From NCBI GenBank assembly GCA_035544515.1, contig DATKEG010000208.1, forward strand, positions 1 through 36,751: a stretch of DNA of 36,751 nucleotides, read 5' to 3'. The translations under genes and the position numbers were made by a program. Source of the stretch: DATKEG01 sp035544515 (GTDB lineage: Bacteria; Acidobacteriota; Vicinamibacteria; Fen-336). The stretch's first letter is position 1. Each line of letters begins with the position of its first letter. The notes under the pieces were generated by a model that saw only the letters and a list, made by a program, of their open reading frames with translations, was not told the DNA's origin and did no database searches. This document shows, piece by piece, positions 15,396-22,924 of the stretch.

Positions 15396-18041
15396 TCAGG
15401 GCGCCGCCGCGAGAGCGCCTGGCCGTGCGGGTAGCCGCGGGTCGAGCCGGATCCAGCGCGCCGTGGTCGCGCGGAACCTGACCTCGCCGCGGCCCCGGCG
15501 CGGGTCGCGGTAGAGGGCGAGCGTCGCGTCGGCCAGGCTGGCCTGCGCGCCGACGGCGGTCCACGTCGTTCCGTCCGTGGACATCTCGACTGTCGGCTCG
15601 TCCACCCAGGGCCGGTCGTCCAGCTCGAACATCACGCGGCCGACGCTTCGCGGCGCGCCCAGGTCCACGACCACGGCTTCACCGGACCACAAGGTGGGAC
15701 TCGGCCCGGCCTCCGGTGCCGGTGTCGCCGCCGTGTCGCCGGGCGGGATGGAGTAGACGCGATCGGCGCCCAGCGCCGCCGCGAGCGGCAGCGGCTCGTC
15801 CGACGCGCTCACCACGTGCCGCGCCCCGATCGCCCGCAACAGGCGCAACGGCTCGCCGTCGAGGGGCCGGTCGAGCAGCTCCCGAAGGCGGGCGTACGGG
15901 CGCGGGACGAAGCCGGAGTCGCCGTTGACCAGCGGCCGCCAGTGAAGGGCGCCGTCGAGCATCGCCTGGGTATCGCCCTCGCCCGCGGGCAGATGGAGGA
16001 CGGCGCCCTCCCCGCCGGCCAGCCAGAGGGCGGAAGGGGGCGGTGCCCGCACGCGCGCGTAGGAGTTGGGGAGGTTCGACGACTCGAGCAGCACGAGCGG
16101 CAGGGCCAGGAGCGCCAGCCGCCAGCGGCGCGCCAGGGCCAGCCCGCTCAGCACCGACAGGGCCAGCACGGGCACCAGCGAGAACCGGGAGAGCGCGCGG
16201 ACGCCGCGCACGAGCACGAGGTTCTCGTGGAGCGCGCGGTAGAGGGCCGTCTGCGGGCCGAGCGAGAAGACGACGGCCGCCACGGAGGCGACGATGGCCA
16301 CGGCCCGATAGCGCCGGGGCGCCACCGCCAGTCCGGCGAGGCCGAGCACGAGGGGCACCACCCCGGGAAAGAGGGTGTCCTGCACGCGCTCGGGGGCCAG
16401 GTGGCGCTGCGTGAGAGAGCCGTAGAGCCGCGTCCCCGACGCGGCGTACGACTCGAGTGTCGTGGCGTAGGTGGCGACGTCCGCCAGCGTCCACTCGATG
16501 CCGTGCAGGGCGCGCATGCGCAGGTAGGGCCCCATCGCGGGCGCCACGAGCACGGCCGCGAGGCCGAGGCCCGCCGCCAGCTTCAGCAGGTCGGAGCCGC
16601 GCAGGCCGCCCAGGATCGCCACGGCGGTGGCCGCGGCCAGGGCCAGCGCGGTGATCGCGCCGAGATAGATGGAGGACAGGGCCTGCAGCGCGAGCAAGAG
16701 GCCGACGGCGAGCGCCCGCCGCCAGGTGCGCTTCTGCCAGAACGCGTCGAGCGCGAGGAGGGCGAAGGGCAGGAACAGCGTCACCTGAGCGTGCAGGTGG
16801 GCCAGGCGGATCCAGCGGTGCGCCCCCACGGCGAACACGGCGCCGCCCACGAACGCGGCCAGGGAGTCCCCGCTCGCGCGGCGGACGAGGAGCTGCGTCC
16901 CCAGGCCGCTCACGACCATGCTCAGGAGCAGGACGAGGTTGTAGCCGAGGACGGGGCCGCCCAGCAGGGTGGCCGGAGCGGCGAGGATCGCGGGGACGAG
17001 CAGGTTCTCCGAGAAGGCGAGCGTGTCGGGGAGCGGATGGAAGATGGGCGCCTGGAACAGCCGCGCCGGAGCGTGCGTGAGCGCGTGCGCGTCCCAGGCC
17101 AGGATCCACGCGTTGAGCCTGCCGTCGGGCCGGTCCATCACGCCCGAGCGGGAGAGGTCGAGCACGAGCGGCCAGCTCATGATCGAGACGAGGACGGCAT
17201 GGGCGGCCAGCGACCAGGCGATCTCCCGTCGCGTGATCGGACCCGGCGGCGGTGGCCGGCGCGGCCGATCCCACGGCGCTCGCCAGACGAGCAGGGCCCC
17301 GAGGCCGGCCACGATCAGGGCGAGCACATCGGTCGCCACCCACGTCCAGGCCGGTGTCGGCGGGCCGACGAGGCGCGGCGGGATCGCCTCGTCCAGGCCG
17401 AGCGGGCGGCCATGCCGGTCCGGCCGGGTCCAACCCAGCCGGAGGCGCGGGCCGGGCCCCGTGCGCGCGAGCACCACCTGCAGGCGATGCGCGCCGGCTT
17501 GCAGCGGGACGTCGGCGCCGGCGCGCAGCGGCTCGCCCTCGCCCTCGAGCACCGGGTGGCCGTCGAGGATCACGCGCACGTGCCCGCGCCCCTCCGCCCA
17601 GAGCCGATAGGTGCCGGTCGCGGGCGCGCGCAGCTCGCCCTCCCAGTCGAACGTCCACTTGCGCACGGCGGGGACGGCCGCCGCGCGCAGCCGCGGCCCG
17701 TGGATCTCGATCGGCCCCGGCGCGAGTGTCGCCAGCGCGCCGGCCGGACCCGATACCCGGACCGGCAGGCCTGCGGGCGGGCGAATCGCGACGAGGGCCG
17801 CCAGGGCAAGGGCCGCTCCGGCGAGGCCCCACGCCAGCGGTCGGACGCGGGTGGGCCGCGGCTCACGGCCGGTGAGCGCAGCCAGCGTGGCCAGGAGCAC
17901 CGCCGCCGCAAAGAGCGGCAGCGCCCGGACGTCGAGCGGAGGATGGGCGAACACCGGCGGCCAGCGCAGGACGGCCAGGGCCAGGAGAAAGATGACGGCG
18001 GCCAGCGCCGCGCGGCTCCCGCCGGAGAGGAGGCCTCTCAA
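15396..18041 (-). CDS. Large GT-C-like membrane protein with PA14-like and discoidin-like modules
   Basis: An 881-residue protein in three parts. Residues about 100-230 form a soluble beta-rich module like PA14: KWTFDWEGEL, then TGTYRLWAEGRGHVRVILDG, then LQAGAHRLQVVLAR. About residues 265-650 carry roughly ten membrane segments with luminal loops typical of GT-C or YfhO-type proteins (DGRLNAWILAWDAHAL; IFHPLPDTLAFSENLL). The last 130 residues look like an F5/8 type C (discoidin-like) sugar-binding module (VVVDLGAPRSVGRVMFELDD ... ARWIRLDPRLP). This suggests assembly or trimming of a surface polysaccharide. Start: TTG at 18041, overlapping the exonuclease stop (TTGA, 4 bp). Last gene of the five-gene chain. 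Confidence 0.75.
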   Translation of the reverse strand: MRGLLSGGSRAALAAVIFLLALAVLRWPPVFAHPPLDVRALPLFAAAVLLATLAALTGREPRPTRVRPLAWGLAGAALALAALVAIRPPAGLPVRVSGPAGALATLAPGPIEIHGPRLRAAAVPAVRKWTFDWEGELRAPATGTYRLWAEGRGHVRVILDGHPVLEGEGEPLRAGADVPLQAGAHRLQVVLARTGPGPRLRLGWTRPDRHGRPLGLDEAIPPRLVGPPTPAWTWVATDVLALIVAGLGALLVWRAPWDRPRRPPPPGPITRREIAWSLAAHAVLVSIMSWPLVLDLSRSGVMDRPDGRLNAWILAWDAHALTHAPARLFQAPIFHPLPDTLAFSENLLVPAILAAPATLLGGPVLGYNLVLLLSMVVSGLGTQLLVRRASGDSLAAFVGGAVFAVGAHRWIRLAHLHAQVTLFLPFALLALDAFWQKRTWRRALAVGLLLALQALSSIYLGAITALALAAATAVAILGGLRGSDLLKLAAGLGLAAVLVAPAMGPYLRMRALHGIEWTLADVATYATTLESYAASGTRLYGSLTQRHLAPERVQDTLFPGVVPLVLGLAGLAVAPRRYRAVAIVASVAAVVFSLGPQTALYRALHENLVLVRGVRALSRFSLVPVLALSVLSGLALARRWRLALLALPLVLLESSNLPNSYARVRAPPPSALWLAGGEGAVLHLPAGEGDTQAMLDGALHWRPLVNGDSGFVPRPYARLRELLDRPLDGEPLRLLRAIGARHVVSASDEPLPLAAALGADRVYSIPPGDTAATPAPEAGPSPTLWSGEAVVVDLGAPRSVGRVMFELDDRPWVDEPTVEMSTDGTTWTAVGAQASLADATLALYRDPRRGRGEVRFRATTARWIRLDPRLPARPGALAAAP

Positions 18042-18916
18042 GCCGGACGCCAGCGCGGCATCCGCGGCACGACTTCCTCCTCGCCGATCCGCGCGCAGAG
18101 GGCCTGCAGCTCGTCGCGCCGCCCGCCGCGCCAGGCCAGGTCCTCGAGCGCCTCCGGCAGGGGCGCGTCCTCGCGCAGCGTGGCCAGCACGCGGAAGAGG
18201 GCCGCCTCCTGGCGGTGCGCGCGCAGGCTCGCGCCCAGCGCCGCCGCGCCGCGCACGGCCACCTCCCACTGCCGCTCGTACTCGGGGATGGCCTCCAGCC
18301 GGCCGTAGCGGGCCAGCACCGCCGCGGCCGACTTCTCGCCCCACCTCGGGATGCCGGGATAGCCGTCGGCGCTGTCGCCGACGAGCGCAAGCCAGTCCGG
18401 CATCGAGTTGGGGAGGACCCCGAACTTCTCCCGCACGCCCGCCTCGTCCAGCATCTTCCGCTGCCGGCGGTCGAGACAGACGACGCGGTCGCCGCGCACG
18501 CACTGCGCGAGGTCCTTGTCCGGCGAGCAGATGACGACCTGCTCGACGCCGGGCGCCTCCGCCCAGCGCGCCGCGGCGGTGGCCAGGGCGTCGTCGGCCT
18601 CCATCTCCACCATCGGCCACACCACGACGCCGAGCGCGTGCGTCAGCTCTTCCGCCAGCGGGAACTGGGCCAGCAGCTCCGGCGGCACGCCGTCGCTCGT
18701 CTTGTAACCGGCATAGAGGTCGTTCCGGAACGACTCGATCACGTGGTCGAAGGCGCAGGCGACGTGCGTCACGCCGGGGCTGGCCAGGAGCGCGAGCAGC
18801 GTGCGCAGGAGGCCCCGCGCGGCGCCGACCGGGGAGCCGTCCGCGGCGGTGGCCGGGGGCGCGCCGAAGTGCGCCCGGAACAGCTCGTAGGTGCCGTCGA
18901 CGAGGTGGACCTTCAC
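18038..18916 (-). CDS. Stand-alone 5'-3' exonuclease (flap endonuclease family)
   Basis: A 292-residue protein of the Pol I N-terminal 5'-nuclease family. It opens with MKVHLVDGTYELFRAHF (metal-binding Asp at residue 7) and has the acidic cluster MVEMEADDALAT and VVICSPDKDLAQCV. The helix-3-turn-helix DNA-binding motif is GDSADGYPGIPRWGEKSA, close to the GDSSDNxPGxxGxGxKTA consensus. It lacks polymerase and proofreading domains. Such proteins remove flaps and RNA primers, but in bacteria stand-alone copies can replace or back up the Pol I domain. Start: GTG at 18916, overlapping the stop of the selenoprotein gene by 4 bp (GTGA). The stop overlaps the next gene in the same way. Confidence 0.92.
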   Translation of the reverse strand: MKVHLVDGTYELFRAHFGAPPATAADGSPVGAARGLLRTLLALLASPGVTHVACAFDHVIESFRNDLYAGYKTSDGVPPELLAQFPLAEELTHALGVVVWPMVEMEADDALATAAARWAEAPGVEQVVICSPDKDLAQCVRGDRVVCLDRRQRKMLDEAGVREKFGVLPNSMPDWLALVGDSADGYPGIPRWGEKSAAAVLARYGRLEAIPEYERQWEVAVRGAAALGASLRAHRQEAALFRVLATLREDAPLPEALEDLAWRGGRRDELQALCARIGEEEVVPRMPRWRPA

Positions 18917-19458
18917 TCGGGGTCGACGCCCAGCCCGTCGGCCAGGCGGTTGTAGTAGTTGAAGAGCGCGGTGATCTGCACGACGTCGTGGATGGCCTCG
19001 TCGGTCAGGCCGTGCGCGCGCAGGGTGGAGACGTCCTCACCCGTCATCCGCGACGGCGTGCGGGTGAGCTTGACCGCGAACGCGAGGATGGCGCGGTCGG
19101 AGGGCGCGAGCGCGTCCCAGGCCGCGTCGTCGGTGGCCGCGCGGAGCAACCGCGCGCCGTCGTCGTGTTTGGGGACCTCGGCCCGGAGGTCCTCGAGGTG
19201 CGTGTCCATTCAATAATGACAGCCGTTGGTGCGGGAGACGACCACCGCGATCAGCTCGCGGCGCGCGCGGTCCAGCGATCCCTCGGGCGAGCGCATCAGC
19301 TCCACGTAGAGGTGCGTCGAGGCCTGCAGGACCCTGGGGCGGAGGCTCTGGAGCCGGATGACGTTGAAGACCTTCCCCGCGCGCGCGATGGCCGTGTCGT
19401 AGATCGTCTTGAGCAGGCCGGTGGCCGCCGACGGGTCCACGGTGCGGATCCAGGGCAT
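18913..19458 (-). CDS. Carboxymuconolactone decarboxylase/AhpD-like protein with an in-frame UGA (probable selenoprotein, CxxU)
   Basis: An 181-residue CMD/AhpD-like alkylhydroperoxidase-family protein (peroxidase-related subgroup). The first 82 residues run from MPWIRTVDPSAATG to RTNGCHY. The next codon is TGA (19210-19212), and the frame continues without a gap as MDTHLEDLRAEV to FNYYNRLADGLGVDPE, the normal end of the family. In relatives the motif is N-G-C-H-Y-C-x-x-x-H: here it is N-G-C80-H-Y-U83-M-D-T-H87, so the UGA replaces exactly the second redox Cys. A SECIS-like hairpin follows. I annotate it as Sec83. Start: ATG at 19458; TTG 19467 is alternative. Without UGA readthrough the two parts of 82 and 98 residues would each be incomplete domains. 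The stop overlaps the exonuclease start by 4 bp. Alternatives: sequencing error or a nonsense mutation. Confidence 0.85.
19171..19194 (-). promoter_or_regulatory. Candidate bacterial SECIS element
   Basis: On the minus strand, just after the UGA, the arms GGACCTC (19186-19192) and GAGGTCC (19173-19179) form a perfect 7-bp stem closed by the 6-nt loop CGGGCC (19180-19185), extendable by one further G-C pair past an A/C mismatch. There are 24 nt between the UGA and the loop, and the loop has G at its second position. Both agree with the bacterial SECIS model (apical loop 16-37 nt after UGA, a G in the first two loop bases). The hairpin is within the coding sequence, as is normal for bacteria. 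Confidence 0.65.
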
Positions 19459-19512
19459 GGCCGTCAATGCAACTACGCGGAGGCCGGCGCGTCAAGGGGC
19501 GCGGGGTTCCGC

Positions 19513-20793
19513 CTATTCGAAGAACGGCACGCCCGGCGGAGCGTACTTCCGCATCGCCTCCTCGTTCATCTCCACCCCGATGCCGGGGACGTCCCGGAGG
19601 GGGATGTGGCCGTCCGCGGTGAGCTTCGGACCGTCGAAGGTCACGATCTCGTCGTACATCCTGTTCGTGTGGTAGTAGATCTGCCACTCGAGGATGAGGA
19701 AGTTCGGGACGGAGGCGCAGACGTGGGCGGAAGCCATGGCGCCGAGGTAGGAGGCGACCATGTGGGGGGCGAAGGGCACGTTGTAGGTGTTCGCGAGGTT
19801 CGCGATGCGCTGGCCCTCGCCGAGCCCTCCCGCCTTCTGGAGGTCGGGCATGATCACGTCGCAGGCGCCGATCTCCAGCGGGCGGCGGAAACCGTAGGTC
19901 AGGTACCAGTTCTCTCCCCCGCAGATGGGCGTGGTCGTCTCCTGCCGGATGCGGGCGTAGGCCTCGGGGAACTCCGCGGGCACGGGTTCCTCGAGCCACA
20001 TGAGGTTGAAGGGCTCCATGGCCTTGGCGATCTTGTGCCCCGCCGACTCGTCGAACCGTCCGTGGCAGTCCACGCAGATGTCCACGTGGGGACCCACCGC
20101 GGCGCGCACCGCGGCGATCTGGGCCGTCATGCGCTCCAGCTCGGGAATGCTCACGCTCCAGTTGTAGCGGTCGAGCTTGCGCGGGTCGGCCGCGTCGTCG
20201 ATGTCGAACTTGACCGCGGTGAAACCGTACTTCTCCACGTCCTCCCGGGCCCGCCGGCCCATCTCCTCGGGCTCGAGCCGGCTCCCCGCGGTGTCGCAGT
20301 AGACGCGGATCTTGTCGCGGAACTTGCCGCCCAGGAGCTGGTACACGGGCAGGCCCAGGGCCTTGCCGGCCAGGTCCCAGAGCGCCGTCTCCAGGGCCGA
20401 CATCACGCACACGTACATCCCCGCCTGCGCGCCCTTGAACAGCCCGCCGCGGCGCATCTCCTCCTGGAGCCGGTGGACGTCGAGGGGGTTCTTTCCGATC
20501 AGATGGAGCTGGGCAAGATGCTTCATGACGTGGTACGTGCCGTACACGCCGTCCACCGCCTGGCCGTGGCCGACGATGTCCTGGTTCGTGTAGACCTTCA
20601 CGAACAGGTCGTGCTGGTTGCGGATGAAGCCGCCCTTGACCTCCGTGATCCGGAGCTCCGACGGGCTGGACGAGCGGGGCGTGCGCTCCAGGGCCCCCGC
20701 CAGCCCATCGAAGGTGGCGGCGAAGGCGGCGCCGCCCAGGGCCCCGGCGGTCCCCCGGGTCAGGAACGAGCGGCGCGACCGCGGATCTGCCAT
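19513..20793 (-). CDS. Mandelate racemase/muconate lactonizing enzyme family protein (acid-sugar dehydratase-like) with Tat leader
   Basis: A 426-residue enolase-superfamily enzyme. A twin-arginine leader (RSRRSFLTRGTAGALGGAAF) suggests folded export to the periplasm. The barrel has a KxD motif (K195, D197 in VKFDID), metal ligands at D242 (CVDCHGRF), E268/E269 (WLEEP) and E294 (GGEN), and a catalytic His344 (FAPHMVAS). This pattern matches the mandelate racemase or galactonate dehydratase subgroup, which abstracts a proton alpha to a carboxylate. The exact substrate is not readable. Start: ATG at 20793, with GGAGG in the correct place upstream (AGGAGGTGCTCTC before the ATG). It follows the RraA-like gene by 25 bp and precedes the selenoprotein gene by 54 bp. 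Confidence 0.9.
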   Translation of the reverse strand: MADPRSRRSFLTRGTAGALGGAAFAATFDGLAGALERTPRSSSPSELRITEVKGGFIRNQHDLFVKVYTNQDIVGHGQAVDGVYGTYHVMKHLAQLHLIGKNPLDVHRLQEEMRRGGLFKGAQAGMYVCVMSALETALWDLAGKALGLPVYQLLGGKFRDKIRVYCDTAGSRLEPEEMGRRAREDVEKYGFTAVKFDIDDAADPRKLDRYNWSVSIPELERMTAQIAAVRAAVGPHVDICVDCHGRFDESAGHKIAKAMEPFNLMWLEEPVPAEFPEAYARIRQETTTPICGGENWYLTYGFRRPLEIGACDVIMPDLQKAGGLGEGQRIANLANTYNVPFAPHMVASYLGAMASAHVCASVPNFLILEWQIYYHTNRMYDEIVTFDGPKLTADGHIPLRDVPGIGVEMNEEAMRKYAPPGVPFFE

Positions 20794-20818
20794 GAGAGCA
20801 CCTCCTGTCCGGGTTTGC

Positions 20819-21754
20819 CTACCAGGTCCGCTCCTTGAGCAGCTCCTGGATCTGCTCGCGGGGCACCGGCAGCTTGTCGATGTGGTCGCTCAGCCATTTC
20901 GAGAAGTCCCGCTCCATGTCGTCGCTCCAGCGCTGGTCGATCTGGCCCGGAGTGTAGACCCCTTCCTTGATCCTCTGGAACCCGAACATGTCCCGGAGCT
21001 GGACCAGCTCGCCGGTCTTGACCACGAGCTCGGCGAGCTGTGGCGGGATGAACATGACGCCGGCGCGCGTGGCCAGGACGACGTCGCCCGGCAGGCAGAG
21101 CGCGGTCCCGATCCGCGCGGGACGATTGATCTCGACGAGCATGTTGTCGTAGTTGTACGACGGGTGCCAGTCGCGTACCCAGGCCTTGAAACCCTCGATC
21201 GTCTCCATCTGGGCGATGTCGCGCACCGAGCCGTCGAAGACGATGCCGTTTTGGGAGTTCTTGAAGATGGCCGTGCTCAGGTTGCCCCCGATGATCGGCC
21301 CCCCCTCGTAGGCGCCGAAGGAGTTGGCGACGTAGACGTCGCCCTTCTGCAGCATGTCGATGGGCCAGGAGTTACGTCCGCCCACCCGCCCCTCGGCGTG
21401 GCCCCTGGTGGTGAGCGCCTCGTCGAGGTCGGGGCGCTTGGGGACGAAGGTCGCGGTCAGGGCCCGCCCCACCATCACCGCCGTCTGGTCGAGGTGCACG
21501 TGCTTGAAGCGGCCCTCGAACTGCCACTCGAAGCCCTTGCCCCGGAGCACCGACCACGCCTCCTCGAGGTTGACGTTCTTCATCCGCTCCAGGAGGGCGT
21601 CCGGAACCTTCGGGCGCCCGTCCGGAAACCGCTCACCCTTCCATCCCGCGGTGAGGGCCACGACCTCCTCCCGCGACGGCGCGATGCTCTGGGCCCCGGC
21701 TCCCGCCGGGCCCAGCACTACGCCGGCCAGCGCCGCCACTGCGATGGTCCTCAT
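20819..21754 (-). CDS. Exported RraA-like protein (aldolase/demethylmenaquinone-methyltransferase-like fold)
   Basis: A 311-residue protein with a Sec signal peptide (MRTIAVAALAGVVLGPAGAGAQ). The mature part has the RraA-family core: GDVYVANSFG and GGNLSTAIFKNSQNGIVFDGSVRDIAQM (the last in two segments of the protein), where Gly-rich loops, Asp and Arg of D-G-S-V-R-D form the metal and substrate site in 4-hydroxy-4-methyl-2-oxoglutarate aldolase relatives. A 60-residue N-terminal extension and a C-terminal tail of about 70 residues are longer than E. coli RraA. Export makes the regulatory RraA role (RNase E binding) impossible; an aldolase or decarboxylase role fits better. Start: ATG at 21754, with AAGGAG 8 nt upstream. 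First gene of the five-gene chain. Confidence 0.88.
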   Translation of the reverse strand: MRTIAVAALAGVVLGPAGAGAQSIAPSREEVVALTAGWKGERFPDGRPKVPDALLERMKNVNLEEAWSVLRGKGFEWQFEGRFKHVHLDQTAVMVGRALTATFVPKRPDLDEALTTRGHAEGRVGGRNSWPIDMLQKGDVYVANSFGAYEGGPIIGGNLSTAIFKNSQNGIVFDGSVRDIAQMETIEGFKAWVRDWHPSYNYDNMLVEINRPARIGTALCLPGDVVLATRAGVMFIPPQLAELVVKTGELVQLRDMFGFQRIKEGVYTPGQIDQRWSDDMERDFSKWLSDHIDKLPVPREQIQELLKERTW

Positions 21755-21899
21755 AGGGCTCTCCTTCCCTGGTCGACGTCGGGACGCGTGGACGATAGCA
21801 GGCTCGGGGGGCGGCGCGGCGCCGTGACCAGGACGGTGGCCGACCCGGTCCGCACCGGGTGAGCGGGGGCCGAACTCGCGCTAGACTTCGGCATCGCCC

Positions 21900-22884
21900 T
21901 TGGAGAACGTCGAGGAGGGGCCGGCAGGGCGCGTACGCGCGCATGGACCCGCAGCGCCGCTGCTGGCGCGGCCACGGTTGCGCGCGCTCCATCGGCTCGA
22001 CTCCTGGCGGTCCTGCGGCCATGTCGCGCTGGAGTGGTCATTGATCCTCGCCGCCGTGGCCGGCTGTCAGGCGGTCGGACACCCGCTCCTGTACGTCGTG
22101 GCCGTGGTCTGGATCGGATCACGCCAGCACGCCTTGTTCCTGCTCGCCCACGATGGCGCGCACCGGTGCCTGCATCCCAACCGGCGGTGGAACGATCGCA
22201 TCTCCGAGCTGTGCCTCGCCTGGCCGCTGCTGGTTCCCTTCCATTCCTATCGGAAGATCCATGTCCTGCACCACCATGCACCTCAACAGCGAAGCGGATC
22301 CCGACTGGCGACGGAACCATCCCGAAGGACTGCAGGCCGGCCGAAGCTGGACGGAGTTCGCGCGCATCACGCTCGGGCTCAGCGCCGGCCAGCTCAGCGT
22401 GCTGGACTTCTTCGTGAGGGGACGAACCGATCCGTCGGCGGGCAGGTCGGCGCTCTCCGGGGACCGGCCGCGCGTCGTGCTGTACGCGGTGATCGCCGGA
22501 GTCGCCGCCGCCTTGGGCTGGCTCCCTCTCCTCGCCGCCTACTGGCTGGTCCCCCTCTTCACCTGGTTCCTGGTGGTCATGCGCCTCAAGGGACTGGCCG
22601 AGCACTTCGCGGTCGAGGGCACGGCGCCGGCGAGCGCCAGCCGCACCACCCTTCCGACCCGGTCCGAGGCGCTGCTCGTGGCGCCGAAGAACGTGGGCTA
22701 CCACATCGAGCACCACCTGTTTCCGGGCGTGCCGTTCTACCGCTTGCCGACGCTGCACCGGGAGTTGATGGAGAACGCGGCCTTCCGCGCGAGCGCGCAC
22801 GTGACGCGCGGCTACGCCGCCTTCGTCCTCGAGTGCCTCGCCGCCCGCGGAGGGGGGGGAGTTCGGCATCGAGGCCGACGCTAG
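21900..22884 (+). pseudogene. Fatty acid desaturase, broken by a one-base frameshift
   Basis: The reading frame starts at about TTG 21900 and carries the first half of a membrane fatty acid desaturase: LLAHDGAHRCLHPN (first His box) and YRKIHVLHHH (second His box). At 22269-22278 the frame changes: the match to the family continues one frame over as HLNSEADPDWRRNHP and goes on to GYHIEHHLFPG (third His box) and the stop at 22884. Removing one C of the CACCACCATG stretch restores HVLHHMHLNSEADPDW. All three histidine boxes survive, so the gene was intact recently. It is either a sequencing or assembly error or a young pseudogene. Downstream starts near 22276 would give only the C-terminal half. 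Confidence 0.8.
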
Positions 22885-22924
22885 CGCCGGGACGCACCCG
22901 CGGTCAAGCGGCGCGGAGACGCGG

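Noticed and set aside
19210..19212. TGA as a plain stop, with the downstream ATG starting a separate small gene (18913-19209)
   Set aside because: The ATG follows the TGA without a spacer or ribosome site, the frame is the same, and the two halves together make exactly one CMD domain with the Cys column at the TGA. Kept only as the alternative to selenocysteine.
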